Shown here: positions 1 through 9,387 of the stretch, piece after piece
Numbering within the stretch: position 1 is the first letter of the stretch
How the letters are laid out: each line of letters starts with the position of its first letter
DNA from: Modicisalibacter sp049808615
GTDB lineage: Bacteria > Pseudomonadota > Gammaproteobacteria > Pseudomonadales > Halomonadaceae
Direction: 5' to 3'
Length of the DNA stretch: 64,000 nucleotides
Assembly: GCF_049808615.1 (NCBI RefSeq)
Contig: NZ_JBNCAN010000017.1
Location: 1-64,000, forward strand
Translations under genes and position numbers: made by a program
Notes under the pieces: model-generated
Seen by the model: the letters and a program-made list of their open reading frames with translations, nothing else
What the model was told of the DNA's origin: nothing
Database searches by the model: none

Positions 1-1
1 T

Positions 2-120
2 GGCGCGGAACTTGACGTTGGGCATGGCACTGTCTGGGTGAATGGCGATATTCGCTATATTGCCATGCAGTTCAGTAGGTTAGAAGCATTCCTGGGGGCC
101 GGTCTCACGGATTCAGGATA
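2..120 (+). other. open tail of an unrecognised or frameshifted reading frame
   Basis: This frame is open from the window edge for 39 codons and ends at a TAA just before the hsdS frame becomes recognisable. Its translation (contains VWVNGDIRYIAM and ends GAGLTDSG) is not one I recognise. It may be the end of another gene. It may also be the first target-recognition domain of hsdS in a shifted frame: the hsdS frame takes over around position 115 with RINIAPTKEQHRI, the usual start of the central conserved region. Confidence 0.3.
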
Positions 121-195
121 AATATTGCACCAACAAAAGAACAACACCGTATTGTCGCCAAGATCGAAGAGCTTTTCTCCGAGATCGATAGCGGC

Positions 196-1230
196 GTGGA
201 AAGTCTGAAAACCGCCCAGGCCAAGCTAAAGTCCGCCCGCCAGTCACTGCTAAAGGCCGCCTTCGAAGGCAAGCTGACCGAGCAGTGGCGAAAAGAGAAT
301 GCCGATCAGCTGGAAAGCCCGGAAACGCTACTGGAGCGCATCCAGGCCGAGCGCGAGGCGCACTACCAACGGCAACTCGCGGACTGGCAACGGCAGTTCA
401 AGGATTGGGAAACCGCCGGCCAGGAAGGCAAGAAACCCCGCAAGCCCAAGGCGCCAAAAGCCTTGCCGCCACTGACCCAGGAAGAATTGGCGGAGCTACC
501 GGAATTGCCGGAGGGGTGGGACTGGATTCGCACTGCAGATTTACTAGAAGAAGAACCAAGAAACGGAAAGTCTGTAAAGGACGCTATAAATGGCTTTCCT
601 GTTCTCCGATTAACGGCGCTACGTGGAGACTCACTAAACCTTGACGCAAAGAAGGAGGGAGCTTGGTCGCGTGATGAAGCTTTTCCCTACTTAGTCAAAG
701 AGGAAGACTTCTTTATTGCCCGCGGCAACGGTAGTAAAGCGCTCGTGGGTGCGGGATGCCTAGCCAAGGGAATCGATAGAGAGATCGCGTATCCGGATAC
801 AATGATACGTTTACGGCCAGCAAAAGAAAGGCTTGATCCAAAGTATCTAAACCTAGCGTGGCGCTCTATTATACTTAGACGCCAAATTGAAAGATCTGCT
901 AGAACAACTGCCGGTATATACAAGATTAATCAGCAGCAAGTTTCTCATTTTATTCTTCCTCTCCCTAGCTCAATCGCCGAACAAAAAGCCATCAGCAAAA
1001 AACTCGAATCCCGCCTTTCCCAACTCGACCAGTTGGAACAAACCCTGGCCGCCTCCCTGAAACAAGCCGAGGCGCTTAAACAATCCATCTTGAAGCGCGC
1101 CTTTGCCGGCAAGCTGGTGCCGCAGGATCCTAGCGACGAGCCGGCCAGCGAACTGCTGGCGCGTATTCGTGCCGAACGGGAAAGCCGGCCCAAAAGCCGG
1201 CGCCGTAAAAGCGGAGCATCAACACAATGA
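196..1230 (+). CDS. hsdS: type I restriction-modification specificity subunit HsdS, 5'-truncated
   Basis: HsdS gives the type I complex its DNA target. The readable part begins upstream of the GTG at 196 with the central conserved region (PTKEQHRIVAKIEELFSEID), followed by a long helical linker, a second target-recognition domain (about residues 110-250) and the distal conserved helix (SIAEQKAISKKLESRLSQLD, then LKQSILKRAFAGKLVPQDP). The first target-recognition domain is missing in frame: a TAG lies at 76-78. A full HsdS is about 400-600 residues. The distal target domain is clearly more AT-rich than the flanking helices, as expected for a swapped recognition module. The gene ends in an ATGA overlap with the next. 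Family assignment is firm; whether the protein is functional is doubtful. Confidence 0.8.
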   Translation: MESLKTAQAKLKSARQSLLKAAFEGKLTEQWRKENADQLESPETLLERIQAEREAHYQRQLADWQRQFKDWETAGQEGKKPRKPKAPKALPPLTQEELAELPELPEGWDWIRTADLLEEEPRNGKSVKDAINGFPVLRLTALRGDSLNLDAKKEGAWSRDEAFPYLVKEEDFFIARGNGSKALVGAGCLAKGIDREIAYPDTMIRLRPAKERLDPKYLNLAWRSIILRRQIERSARTTAGIYKINQQQVSHFILPLPSSIAEQKAISKKLESRLSQLDQLEQTLAASLKQAEALKQSILKRAFAGKLVPQDPSDEPASELLARIRAERESRPKSRRRKSGASTQ

Positions 1231-3179
1231 TGACGGCGGCGGAACTGCTCGAACGGCTGCGCTTGCTGGATGAATCCGAGCGCATCGAGGCCAAGCGCGG
1301 CCGCGAGGTGGGCAAGTCGATGCTGGAAACCCTCTGCGCCTTCGCCAACGAGCCCGGGCTGGATGGCGGCTATCTGCTGCTGGGCGTGGGTTCCGACAGG
1401 CCCGGCGAGTATCGCGTCAAGGGCATCGAGGATCCGGACCGCCTGCTCAACGACCTGCACTCCGCCTGCGCCACCACCTTCAACGTGCCGCTGCGTTTCC
1501 AGGCAACGACGGAAATGCTCGAGGGCCGGCGCGTCATCGCCATCTATGTGCCCGAGGCGCGGGCCACGGACAAGCCGATCTACTTCCAGAAATCGTCGCT
1601 GCCCAGGGCCGCCTGGCGACGCGGCCCCAACGGCGACTACCGCTGCAACGAGCATGATCTCGAGGCGCTCTATCAGCAGCGTTCGCAACTCGAGTTCGAC
1701 CGCTCGGTGCCACCAGGCGCCACTGTTGACGATATCGACCCGGACGCCATCGACGACTATCGCCGCGACCGCAAGGCGATGAACGCCCAGGCGGAAGAAC
1801 TCGGCTACGACGATAACGAGTTGCTCGAAGCCCTGGGCGCCGCCGTCTGGCAGCAGGGCGAGCTCAAGCCGACGCTGTCTGGTATTCTGCTGTTCGGGCG
1901 ACGCATGGCGATTCGCCGCCTGGTGCCGGCCCAGCGGGTCGATTACATCCGAGTGACCGGCAAGGAATGGATCGAGGACCCGGACGAGCGCTTCACCACC
2001 ATCGACATGCGCGATACCTTGCCGCGCTTGATCAACCGCGCCACGGCGGCGGTGATGGACGACCTGCCCATGGCCTTCCATCTGCCGAACGGCAGCCAGC
2101 GGCGCGAGGATCGCCCGCTGATTCCCGCCAAGGTGGTGCGCGAGGCCATCGTCAATGCCCTGATGCACCGTAACTACCGCGCTCATCAGCCGATACAGAT
2201 CATCCGCTTCAGCAACCGCATCGAGGTGCGCAACCCGGGCTATTCTCTCAAACCCGAGGAAGAGCTGGGTCAGCCGGGTAGCGCCTGGCGCAACCCGACC
2301 CTGGCCACGGTGCTGCACGAGATCGGTTATGCCGAAACCAAGGGCAGCGGCATTCGCGTGATGCGCCGCCAGATGCAGCAGGCAGGGCTTACGCCGCCAG
2401 TATTCGAGTCGGTGCGTCATGAGGATCGCTTCATGGCGACTCTTCTGTTCGTGCACTTCCTCGATGAAGAAGCGGTGGAATGGCTAAAACACTTCCGCCA
2501 CTGGCAGCTTTCCGAGGAAGAGTGCCGTGCCCTGCTGTTCGTGCGCGAGACCGGGCGCATCACCAATGCGGACTACCGCGACCAGAATCGTGTCGATACC
2601 CTGACCGCCAGCCAGCAGCTGACGCGACTGCGGGGTCTTGGCTTGCTGAGGCAAGTGCCGAAAGGCGCGGCGACCTACTACCTGCCCGGCGAGAACTTCC
2701 CCCGCACGATGGCGGTATCCGGCGACATGGGCACCAGCGGTACCGAACAAGCAGATTTGCCGCTGGAATGCGACGGCTTATCTGACAACCTCGAGGGCTT
2801 ATCTACCAACCTAAGCGGCTTACCTGACAACCCCGAGAGCTTATCTGGCAACTTCGATGGCTTACCTGACAACCTCGCAGCCTCTTTCGAGGCGCTACTG
2901 AATGAACTGCCACAACCGCTAAAGGAACAGGTGAAATCGCTGGGGCAACGTTCCAGGCAACCTCAGCGCCTACGTGATTTACTCCTGCAACTTTGCGCCC
3001 ATCGCCCCTATCGCCCGCTCGAGCTAGCCAAATTGCTGAGGCGCAACCAACGATATCTCCAAGAGCAGTATTTGATCCCGATGAAACAGCAAGGCTTGCT
3101 GGCACACCGTTATCCCGATGAGCCCAATCATCCCCAGCAAGCCTATCTGACCGTGAAACCCCAGCGAGAGACCGAATGA
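1227..3179 (+). CDS. AlbA_2 (Schlafen-type) and GHKL-ATPase domain protein embedded in a type I RM operon
   Basis: A 650-residue protein with an N-terminal AlbA_2 putative nucleic-acid-binding domain (about residues 10-140; ESERIEAKRG, GGYLLLGVG) and a GHKL-type ATP-binding domain (about residues 300-390; REAIVNALMHRNY, then the GSGIRVMRRQM motif). The C-terminal part holds a winged-helix-like segment and a run of five seven-residue repeats (about residues 517-551). Such proteins are often called transcriptional regulators or ATP-binding proteins and occur inside type I RM loci. Here the gene overlaps hsdS and hsdM by ATGA at both ends, so the three are probably translationally coupled. A role in controlling or modifying restriction is inferred from position only. 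Confidence 0.75.
   Translation: MMTAAELLERLRLLDESERIEAKRGREVGKSMLETLCAFANEPGLDGGYLLLGVGSDRPGEYRVKGIEDPDRLLNDLHSACATTFNVPLRFQATTEMLEGRRVIAIYVPEARATDKPIYFQKSSLPRAAWRRGPNGDYRCNEHDLEALYQQRSQLEFDRSVPPGATVDDIDPDAIDDYRRDRKAMNAQAEELGYDDNELLEALGAAVWQQGELKPTLSGILLFGRRMAIRRLVPAQRVDYIRVTGKEWIEDPDERFTTIDMRDTLPRLINRATAAVMDDLPMAFHLPNGSQRREDRPLIPAKVVREAIVNALMHRNYRAHQPIQIIRFSNRIEVRNPGYSLKPEEELGQPGSAWRNPTLATVLHEIGYAETKGSGIRVMRRQMQQAGLTPPVFESVRHEDRFMATLLFVHFLDEEAVEWLKHFRHWQLSEEECRALLFVRETGRITNADYRDQNRVDTLTASQQLTRLRGLGLLRQVPKGAATYYLPGENFPRTMAVSGDMGTSGTEQADLPLECDGLSDNLEGLSTNLSGLPDNPESLSGNFDGLPDNLAASFEALLNELPQPLKEQVKSLGQRSRQPQRLRDLLLQLCAHRPYRPLELAKLLRRNQRYLQEQYLIPMKQQGLLAHRYPDEPNHPQQAYLTVKPQRETE
2775..2879 (+). 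repeat. five tandem in-frame 21-bp repeats
   Basis: Five consecutive 21-bp units follow GGCTTAYCTGACAACCTCGAG with scattered substitutions. They encode the heptad GL-S/P-D/T/G-N-x-E/S. Because the unit is a multiple of three, copy number can change without breaking the frame. They sit between the ATPase region and the C-terminal region of the AlbA_2 protein. Confidence 0.85.
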
Positions 3180-4669
3180 ACGCACAAACCCTGGCCAATA
3201 AAGTCTGGAACTTCTGCCATACCCTGCGAGACGACGGGGTGAGCTACGGCGACTATCTGGAACAGCTCACCTACCTGATCTTCCTCAAGATGGCGCACGA
3301 ATACAGCCAGCCGCCCTACCGTCGCGAAGCCGGTATTCCCGCAGGCTACGACTGGCCCTCGCTGGTCAAGCGCAAGGGTGCCGAGCTCGAGGCTCACTAT
3401 ATCGACCTGCTGCGCACCCTGGGCCAGCAGGCCGGTACCCTGGGGCAGATATTCACCAAGGCGCAGAACAAGATCCAGGACCCGGCCAAGCTGGCCCGCG
3501 TGATCAATATGATCGACGCGGAGAAGTGGGCCATGCTGGACGCGGACGTCAAGGGCGATATCTACGAGAGCCTGCTGGAGAAGAACGCCGAGGACACCAA
3601 GTCCGGGGCCGGCCAGTACTTCACGCCGAGAGCCTTGATCAAGGCCATGGTCGCCTGTGTGCAGCCCCAGCCAGGCAAGACCATCGCCGATCCCTCCGCG
3701 GGTACCGGCGGCTTCTTCCTGGCCGCCTACGACTGGATCACCGAGCACCACGGCGCCCGGATGAGCCGCGAACAGAAACAATTTCTCAAGCACGACGCCT
3801 TTCACGGCAACGAGATCGTCGCCAACACCCGGCGGCTATGCCTGATGAATCTATTTCTGCATAACATCGGCGAGATCGACGACCAGCCCAATATTGCCTC
3901 CACCGATGCGCTGATCGGCCCCGCCCCGGCGCGCTACGACTATGTGCTGGCCAATCCGCCCTTCGGCCGCAAGAGTTCGATGACCGTCACCAACGAGGAC
4001 GGCGAGCAGGAAAAGGAGGATTTCGTCTACAACCGCCAGGATTTCTGGGCGACCACCTCGAACAAGCAGCTCAACTTCGTCCAGCATATTCGCACCATGC
4101 TGAAGGAAAACGGCCAAGCCGCCGTGGTGGTGCCGGACAACGTGCTGTTCGAAGGCGGCGCCGGCGAGACCGTGCGCCGCAAGCTGCTGACCACCACCGA
4201 GCTGCATACCATCCTGCGCCTACCCACCGGTATCTTCTACGCCAACGGCGTCAAGGCCAACGTACTGTTCTTCGACAACAAGCCGGGGCGAGCGGAGCCC
4301 TGGACAAAGGATATCTGGATCTACGACTACCGCACCAACGTCCATCACACCCTCAAGAAGAAGCCGCTGCGTCTGGAGCACCTTCAAGAATTCATCGACT
4401 GCTACCAGCCGGGACAGCGCGACCAGCGTTGGGAAACCTGGAGTGAGACCAATCCCGAAGGCCGCTGGCGCAAGTATTCCCTGTACGAAGTGCTCAAGCG
4501 CGACAAGGTCAGCCTGGATATCTTCTGGCTCAAGGACAAGTCGCTCGGCGATCTGGACAACCTGCCCGAACCGGACGTGTTGATCGACGACATCATCGAG
4601 AACCTGGAGGCGGGGCTGGAATCGTTTCGCGGTGTTGCGCAGGAGCTGCATTCCTCGGCTTCTGCCTAA
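3176..4669 (+). CDS. hsdM: type I restriction-modification DNA methyltransferase subunit HsdM
   Basis: Adenine-N6 methyltransferase subunit of a type I system. It has the helical HsdM N-terminal domain (QTLANKVWNFCHTLRDDG), the YFTPR segment, the S-adenosylmethionine-binding motif I (DPSAGTGGFF, about residue 172) and the catalytic NPPFG motif (about residue 260). The length of 497 residues is normal for the family. It is the last gene of the RM operon in this window, joined to the AlbA_2 gene by ATGA. It converges with the next gene, only 3 bases between the stops. No hsdR is present here; it would have to lie upstream of the window edge or elsewhere. Confidence 0.95.
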   Translation: MNAQTLANKVWNFCHTLRDDGVSYGDYLEQLTYLIFLKMAHEYSQPPYRREAGIPAGYDWPSLVKRKGAELEAHYIDLLRTLGQQAGTLGQIFTKAQNKIQDPAKLARVINMIDAEKWAMLDADVKGDIYESLLEKNAEDTKSGAGQYFTPRALIKAMVACVQPQPGKTIADPSAGTGGFFLAAYDWITEHHGARMSREQKQFLKHDAFHGNEIVANTRRLCLMNLFLHNIGEIDDQPNIASTDALIGPAPARYDYVLANPPFGRKSSMTVTNEDGEQEKEDFVYNRQDFWATTSNKQLNFVQHIRTMLKENGQAAVVVPDNVLFEGGAGETVRRKLLTTTELHTILRLPTGIFYANGVKANVLFFDNKPGRAEPWTKDIWIYDYRTNVHHTLKKKPLRLEHLQEFIDCYQPGQRDQRWETWSETNPEGRWRKYSLYEVLKRDKVSLDIFWLKDKSLGDLDNLPEPDVLIDDIIENLEAGLESFRGVAQELHSSASA

Positions 4670-4672
4670 CGC

Positions 4673-5785
4673 TCATTCTTCTTCACTTTTCGCCTGCGCC
4701 CGTTCGATGGTCCGGTGAGCCTCGTCGAGATCGTCTTCATCGAGTGCCGGCGGCGCCTGCCGTTCGGCAAGTTCGGGGCGGTGGCAAAGCTCGACGAACA
4801 CCGGGTAGTGATCCGAGCCGAAATCCGGCTGGCGCTCGAAGGTCACGAGGCCGAGCTCGTCCTGATAGATCACGTGATCGAGCGGCCAGGCGATGATCGG
4901 ATTGTGGGCATCGTAGGTGGGGTAGAGTCCTCGCCCCACCCGCGGATCGAGCAGATGGCCGATGCGCAGGGTATGGCGGAAAACGCTCTCCCAGGCAACG
5001 GCGTTGAAGTCCCCGGCAATGATGGCTGGGGCATCGTCATCCCGGACATCGAGGGCCGTGGCCAATAGCTGAGCATCCCTGGGGAGCGTCGATTGGGACC
5101 AGTACAGCGGTGGGCGCGGATGCAAGCCGTGGAAGTCGATCGATTCACCGCTGGGCAAGCGTATCCGGGTATTGATGGCGGGGGTATGCTCATCGAAACG
5201 AAAGCGGATCTGAGTATCGAGCAGGGGGTAACGCGACAACAGGTGCATGCCGTAGGCTTTGGCTTGCTGGGGGATGTATTGTACGCGATGAGGAAGGCGA
5301 TCGTTCAGGCTGTCGATCTGGCGGTCCCACCAGGCATCGGTTTCCATCACCAGGAACAGGTCTGGGTCGGTGTCTTGCACGATCCCGAATAGTGCCTCGG
5401 CATGCTCGTTGGCTTTCTTCACGTTGGCGATGAGCAGCTTTAGCCGTGACTCCTCGGGGCAGGACGTTACATTCTTGATCGGGGCTTCTACCGGTAACAC
5501 ATAGGGATAGAGATAATAGACGTGAGAGGCCAATGCCGCGCCGGCCAGCGTCGTCACAGTCCAACTCATCACGCGGCGCAAGCCACCCAGCATTAGATGC
5601 AAGACGATGAGCACCGCCAGCACAATGGCAAACTGCAACCGTGGATAATCAAGATAGCGAATCCACCAGGTATCGCTCTCGATGAGCGGAATCAGCGAGG
5701 CGGCGGTAAAGACAAGCAATAGCGGCACAATCAGCCAGCGGTCGAGCCGATGCCTGAGTGGAATTTTATTCTCCTTATCTGCCAT
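4673..5785 (-). CDS. membrane-anchored endonuclease/exonuclease/phosphatase family protein
   Basis: The N-terminus carries about three hydrophobic segments (residues 15-100), followed by an exonuclease-endonuclease-phosphatase fold (from KLLIANVKKANEHAEAL). The catalytic signatures are visible: ME in FLVMETDAWW, GDFNA, and the terminal SDHYP. This architecture (YafD-like) suggests a metal-dependent phosphoesterase held at the membrane with its domain outside the cytoplasm; the substrate is unknown. I chose the ATG preceded by AGGGAG at good spacing, which gives 370 residues; longer versions overlap the upstream gene. It lies 32 bases after the deaminase-like gene and may be the last member of that operon. 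Confidence 0.75.
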   Translation of the reverse strand: MADKENKIPLRHRLDRWLIVPLLLVFTAASLIPLIESDTWWIRYLDYPRLQFAIVLAVLIVLHLMLGGLRRVMSWTVTTLAGAALASHVYYLYPYVLPVEAPIKNVTSCPEESRLKLLIANVKKANEHAEALFGIVQDTDPDLFLVMETDAWWDRQIDSLNDRLPHRVQYIPQQAKAYGMHLLSRYPLLDTQIRFRFDEHTPAINTRIRLPSGESIDFHGLHPRPPLYWSQSTLPRDAQLLATALDVRDDDAPAIIAGDFNAVAWESVFRHTLRIGHLLDPRVGRGLYPTYDAHNPIIAWPLDHVIYQDELGLVTFERQPDFGSDHYPVFVELCHRPELAERQAPPALDEDDLDEAHRTIERAQAKSEEE

Positions 5786-5817
5786 ATGGATCTCCCTATC
5801 CATCGGTTGAAGCTGGG

Positions 5818-7089
5818 CTAGAAGACGGTCTCTATTACCTCTTTTACATTCAATGCCTCGTCCACTAGACACAGCCGCCGCCACTTATCAAAGGTCAGAC
5901 ACGGATGAGAAGCGCCGAAGGCGACGATATCGCCCACCTGCACATCCTCCACATCCTCCGGCAGGCGAATGAAGGCGTGCTGATCCATCAGCTTGAACAC
6001 CTCCCAGCCGGATACCGCTAGCGTTTCATCGACGAGCCCAGCCTCGCGCCTATTCCCTTCTCGATAGCGCCGCAGCGGTATCGGCAATCGATCACCGCCG
6101 ATATCGCGCTTACCCAGGGCGACGATGGCGAGTCCCGGTTCCGGCAGCGACTGCACCTGGGCAAAGACCTCCAGCGCGGGGAGCAAGCCTTCCTGCAAGT
6201 CCGACCGGCGCGAAAGCACGCCCTGTTGCGCCTCGTGATAAAGACCGTGATCGTGGACCACATAACAGCCCGGGCGTAGCACCGGGGTGAATACTTCGCG
6301 CAGTTGCACTTCATCGAACGCCTCGGCGATCAGATCGTACCAGGCCGAACCGGAGGCGGTGATGATCGGATCGCTCACCGAAATAAGACCGTCGCGGTGC
6401 AGCGCTTGCGCAATTTCTACTAAACTCCCGGCATAGTCACGAATGGCCACAACGGGGTCGTCACCCTGCGTTTCTCCATGAACCACGCCCTCGTAGCCCT
6501 CGATACCAGCCAGCCTCAGCGCCGGTTCGGCATCGATCATTTGCGCCAGATCGGTGGCTTGCTCTTGAGTCCGGCAACCGCAACGCCCACCCGCAACGCC
6601 TAGCTCGATCAGTACGTTCAGTTGCAGATTGCGTTCGGCAAAGAAATGCCCCAACGCCTGCACATTGGCAGCGCTATCGACCACACAGTAGAAGTCCGCG
6701 CCCGCCTCGATCAGCTCGGCGATGATGGCCATGTTGGCCGCACCGATGAGCTGATTGGCCAATAGCAGTCGCTTGACGCCATGAGCGAAGGCCGCCCGGC
6801 ACTGTGGTGCGGTGGCCAGGGTGATGCCCCAGGCGCCGGCCTCGAGCTGGCGTTTGAACAGCGCCGGGGCCATGGTGGTTTTTCCATGCGGAGCGAAACG
6901 AGCGTGATGAGCGTCGGCGAAGCGCTGCATCCAGGCCAGATTGTGGGCCAGTGGCACCTCGAAAATCGCCGCCGCCGGCAGGCTGACCCCCGACAGCAGC
7001 GACGTGCCGGTCTGGGGCATGCCTTTGTGGATGTTCATATCCTCGCCATCGATATCATGCATGGAAAGTAAGGGATCACTCTGAGCCAT
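5818..7089 (-). CDS. PLP-dependent amino-acid deaminase / D-threonine aldolase-like protein (alanine-racemase fold)
   Basis: A 423-residue fold-type III PLP enzyme. The PLP lysine lies in FAPHGKTTMAP and the C-terminal metal-site motif is HPCLTFDKW, as in D-serine dehydratase and D-threonine aldolase relatives. The family cleaves or deaminates D-hydroxy amino acids; the exact substrate is open. The start is the ATG with AAGGAA seven bases upstream. It is the next-to-last gene of the minus-strand run that begins with the arylmalonate-decarboxylase-like gene, so it probably acts on a product of the hydantoinase branch or on the substrate taken up by the TRAP transporter. Confidence 0.75.
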   Translation of the reverse strand: MAQSDPLLSMHDIDGEDMNIHKGMPQTGTSLLSGVSLPAAAIFEVPLAHNLAWMQRFADAHHARFAPHGKTTMAPALFKRQLEAGAWGITLATAPQCRAAFAHGVKRLLLANQLIGAANMAIIAELIEAGADFYCVVDSAANVQALGHFFAERNLQLNVLIELGVAGGRCGCRTQEQATDLAQMIDAEPALRLAGIEGYEGVVHGETQGDDPVVAIRDYAGSLVEIAQALHRDGLISVSDPIITASGSAWYDLIAEAFDEVQLREVFTPVLRPGCYVVHDHGLYHEAQQGVLSRRSDLQEGLLPALEVFAQVQSLPEPGLAIVALGKRDIGGDRLPIPLRRYREGNRREAGLVDETLAVSGWEVFKLMDQHAFIRLPEDVEDVQVGDIVAFGASHPCLTFDKWRRLCLVDEALNVKEVIETVF

Positions 7090-7148
7090 TGCCAGGTTCC
7101 TTTTGTTACGAACAGCTATGCCCAGTGTGAAGGTAGGGGCAATGAAAG

Positions 7149-7910
7149 TCAGTCGAGATTCAACTCCACCTCGCCGATGCCTTCGAACACCAGCCACGCA
7201 CGATGACCACGCCGCATCTCCACCACGCCATCGAAGGTGCCGGTGGTGATCACTTCTCCGGCTCGAAATCCTTCGCCACTGGTGGCAACGCGAGTATTGA
7301 TCATCTGCATCAACAGCAGTGCGGGATCGCCGCCGGGATGATTGCCGCGCCCTGACAAGGCGACCTCGCCATCCAGGGTCAGTCGATAGACGGCATCCTT
7401 CATTTGCTTTAGATCAGCGCCATCGATGCCGCTGCCCAGCACGAAGCTGCCGTGACTCAAGCCATCCGCGAGCTGCCATAGCGGTGGCACCTCGGGCCAG
7501 CTTTGGAAACGGCTATCCACCACCTCGATTGCCGCGTGAAGGCTGGCAACCCGCTCGGCGATCTCTTCCAGGCGATAGGGTTCATCCCGCGCCGGCAGAT
7601 CGTCGCCCAGCACTACGGCAAGCTCCGGCTCGAGAAAGACAAGATGATAATCCTCTCGAGCGATGTGCCCCGGTGAGCGCTGGCTCAGCTCGCTGAACAA
7701 GCGTGAGAAGCGCGGCACCTCACCCTTGATGATGCCGCCTAGTTTCCATCCCGACGGTGTTCCCAAGCGTTCGGAAACTCGCTCCTGAATGACATAGGCG
7801 TCAGTGGCATCGGCAAGCGGGATACACTCAGGCACCGCAATCTGTGTATGCCGCTCGTGGGCCTCGATCAAGCGCTGGGCGCCAGCGGTAACGATCTCAT
7901 CGTGAGTCAT
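7149..7910 (-). CDS. 2-keto-4-pentenoate hydratase / fumarylacetoacetate hydrolase-family protein
   Basis: A 253-residue protein of the MhpD type: GWKLGG near the N-terminus, the EPELAVVLGDDLP acidic metal site, AAIEVVDSRF and a C-terminal GEVITTGTFDG. Relatives add water to 2-hydroxy-dienoates or decarboxylate oxalocrotonate. The ATG is two bases from the stop of the dihydropyrimidinase gene, so the two genes are almost certainly co-transcribed. No ring-cleavage dioxygenase is nearby, so an aromatic meta-cleavage role has no support here; the enzyme probably handles another keto acid or beta-diketone. Confidence 0.8.
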   Translation of the reverse strand: MTHDEIVTAGAQRLIEAHERHTQIAVPECIPLADATDAYVIQERVSERLGTPSGWKLGGIIKGEVPRFSRLFSELSQRSPGHIAREDYHLVFLEPELAVVLGDDLPARDEPYRLEEIAERVASLHAAIEVVDSRFQSWPEVPPLWQLADGLSHGSFVLGSGIDGADLKQMKDAVYRLTLDGEVALSGRGNHPGGDPALLLMQMINTRVATSGEGFRAGEVITTGTFDGVVEMRRGHRAWLVFEGIGEVELNLD

Positions 7911-7912
7911 GA

Positions 7913-9343
7913 TCAGAATCCCTTGGCGTTGCCACGTGGGCGGGCGGGCTGCGGCTTGTCGCACTCGAGAAATTCGCCGTACCCGGCCTCGCTCTCGGGC
8001 TGACCGTCCCGGGCCACTACTCGACCACGACACAGCGTAAGCACCGGGCGTCCGGTCAGTTCGAGCCCCTCGTAGGGTGTGTAATCGACAGCATGGTGCA
8101 AGTCGGCGTTGCGTATGGTGCTCCTCGCCGTAGCATCCCACAGAGTCAGGTCGGCATCGCTGCCGATGGCGATGGTGCCCTTGCGCGGATAGAGGCCGTA
8201 GATCTTGGCCGGATTGGTCGCGGTCAGCGCGACGAAGCGAGTGACGTCGATGCGCTCCTTGACCACGCCCTCGGAAAACAGAATCGGCAGACGTGTCTCG
8301 AGGCCGGGAATGCCGTTGGGAATGTGCTCGAAGTGAGCGTGTTCGCCGTGCAGCTTCTTGCCTTTGGCATCTTCAAAGCGAAAGGGCGCATGATCCGAGG
8401 AGAACACCTGGAAGACGCCGGATTCCAACCCCTGCCAGACCGCCTCCTGGGCCGCCGGGTCACGGGGCGGCGGGCTGCACACATACTTGGCACCGTCGAA
8501 GCCATCGCGATCCAGATCGTCAGCGGTGAGCATCAGATACTGCGGGCAGGTCTCACCATAGACCCGTAAGCCCCGATTCTGGGCCCAGCGAATCTGTTCG
8601 ATGGCCTCGGGGCCGGAAACGTGGACGATCAGCATCGGCACGTCGACTAGCTCCGCCAGTGAAATCGCCCGGTGGGAGGCCTCGCGCTCGCCAATGCTGG
8701 AATGCGCCACGCCGTGATAATAGGGTCCGGTCTGGCCGCTTTCGGTAAGCAGCTCGGTCAGGTAAGCGATGCAGTCGGCGTTCTCCGCGTGCACCATGAC
8801 CATGCCTCCTTCGCGCCGAGCCAGAGCCAGCACGTTGAGGATTTCGCGATCGTTGAGCTTGAGATCGTCGTAGGTCATGTAGATCTTGAAGGAGCTGTAA
8901 CCCTCCTCGATCAGCGCCGGCAATTCTTCCTTCAACACCGATTCGGTGGGGTCGGTGACGATCATGTGAAAGGCATAATCGATAAAGGCTTTGCCCTCGC
9001 TGCGCCGATGATAGTCCTCCACCGCGGCACGCAGTGGCTGACCTTTGTGCTGAGCGGCAAAGGGAATCACCGTGGTGGTGCCGCCGCAGGCCGCCGAGCG
9101 CGTGCCGCTGTGGAAATCGTCCGCCATCACCGCGCCATCGCCGAGGGGCTGATCCAGATGGCAATGGGCATCGATACCGCCGGGCAGTACCCACAACCCT
9201 TCGGCGTCGATGATCTCCTCGGCCTCACCCATGTCATGACCGAGTGCTGCGATGTGCCCAGCCCTGATGCCGATATCGGCCTTGTAACGATCGACGGCGG
9301 TGATGATCAGGCCGTTCTTGATAAGGGTGTCGAAACGTTTCAT
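7913..9343 (-). CDS. hydA: dihydropyrimidinase / D-hydantoinase
   Basis: Cyclic-amide hydrolase of the amidohydrolase superfamily, 476 residues. The metal ligands are visible: the HxH pair at residues 60 and 62 (GGIDAHCHLDQ), the lysine expected to be carboxylated at about 153 (SSFKIYMTYDD), MVHAEN, and the aspartate in SSDHAPF. It would open dihydrouracil or 5-substituted hydantoins to N-carbamoyl acids. No N-carbamoyl amidohydrolase is encoded next to it, which is unusual. It follows the TRAP permease gene by 44 bases and has an AAGGA ribosome site. The true substrate is undetermined. Confidence 0.9.
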   Translation of the reverse strand: MKRFDTLIKNGLIITAVDRYKADIGIRAGHIAALGHDMGEAEEIIDAEGLWVLPGGIDAHCHLDQPLGDGAVMADDFHSGTRSAACGGTTTVIPFAAQHKGQPLRAAVEDYHRRSEGKAFIDYAFHMIVTDPTESVLKEELPALIEEGYSSFKIYMTYDDLKLNDREILNVLALARREGGMVMVHAENADCIAYLTELLTESGQTGPYYHGVAHSSIGEREASHRAISLAELVDVPMLIVHVSGPEAIEQIRWAQNRGLRVYGETCPQYLMLTADDLDRDGFDGAKYVCSPPPRDPAAQEAVWQGLESGVFQVFSSDHAPFRFEDAKGKKLHGEHAHFEHIPNGIPGLETRLPILFSEGVVKERIDVTRFVALTATNPAKIYGLYPRKGTIAIGSDADLTLWDATARSTIRNADLHHAVDYTPYEGLELTGRPVLTLCRGRVVARDGQPESEAGYGEFLECDKPQPARPRGNAKGF

Positions 9344-9387
9344 GAAATTTGTCCTTGATTAAAGATCACCCGATGCCTGGAGCCTAC

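Noticed and set aside
945..2456. Long open frame (about 500 codons) on the minus strand opposite hsdS and the AlbA_2 gene
   Set aside because: It lies opposite clearly coding sequence, has His/Gln/Ala/Val-rich composition typical of antisense frames in high-GC DNA, and shows no domain.
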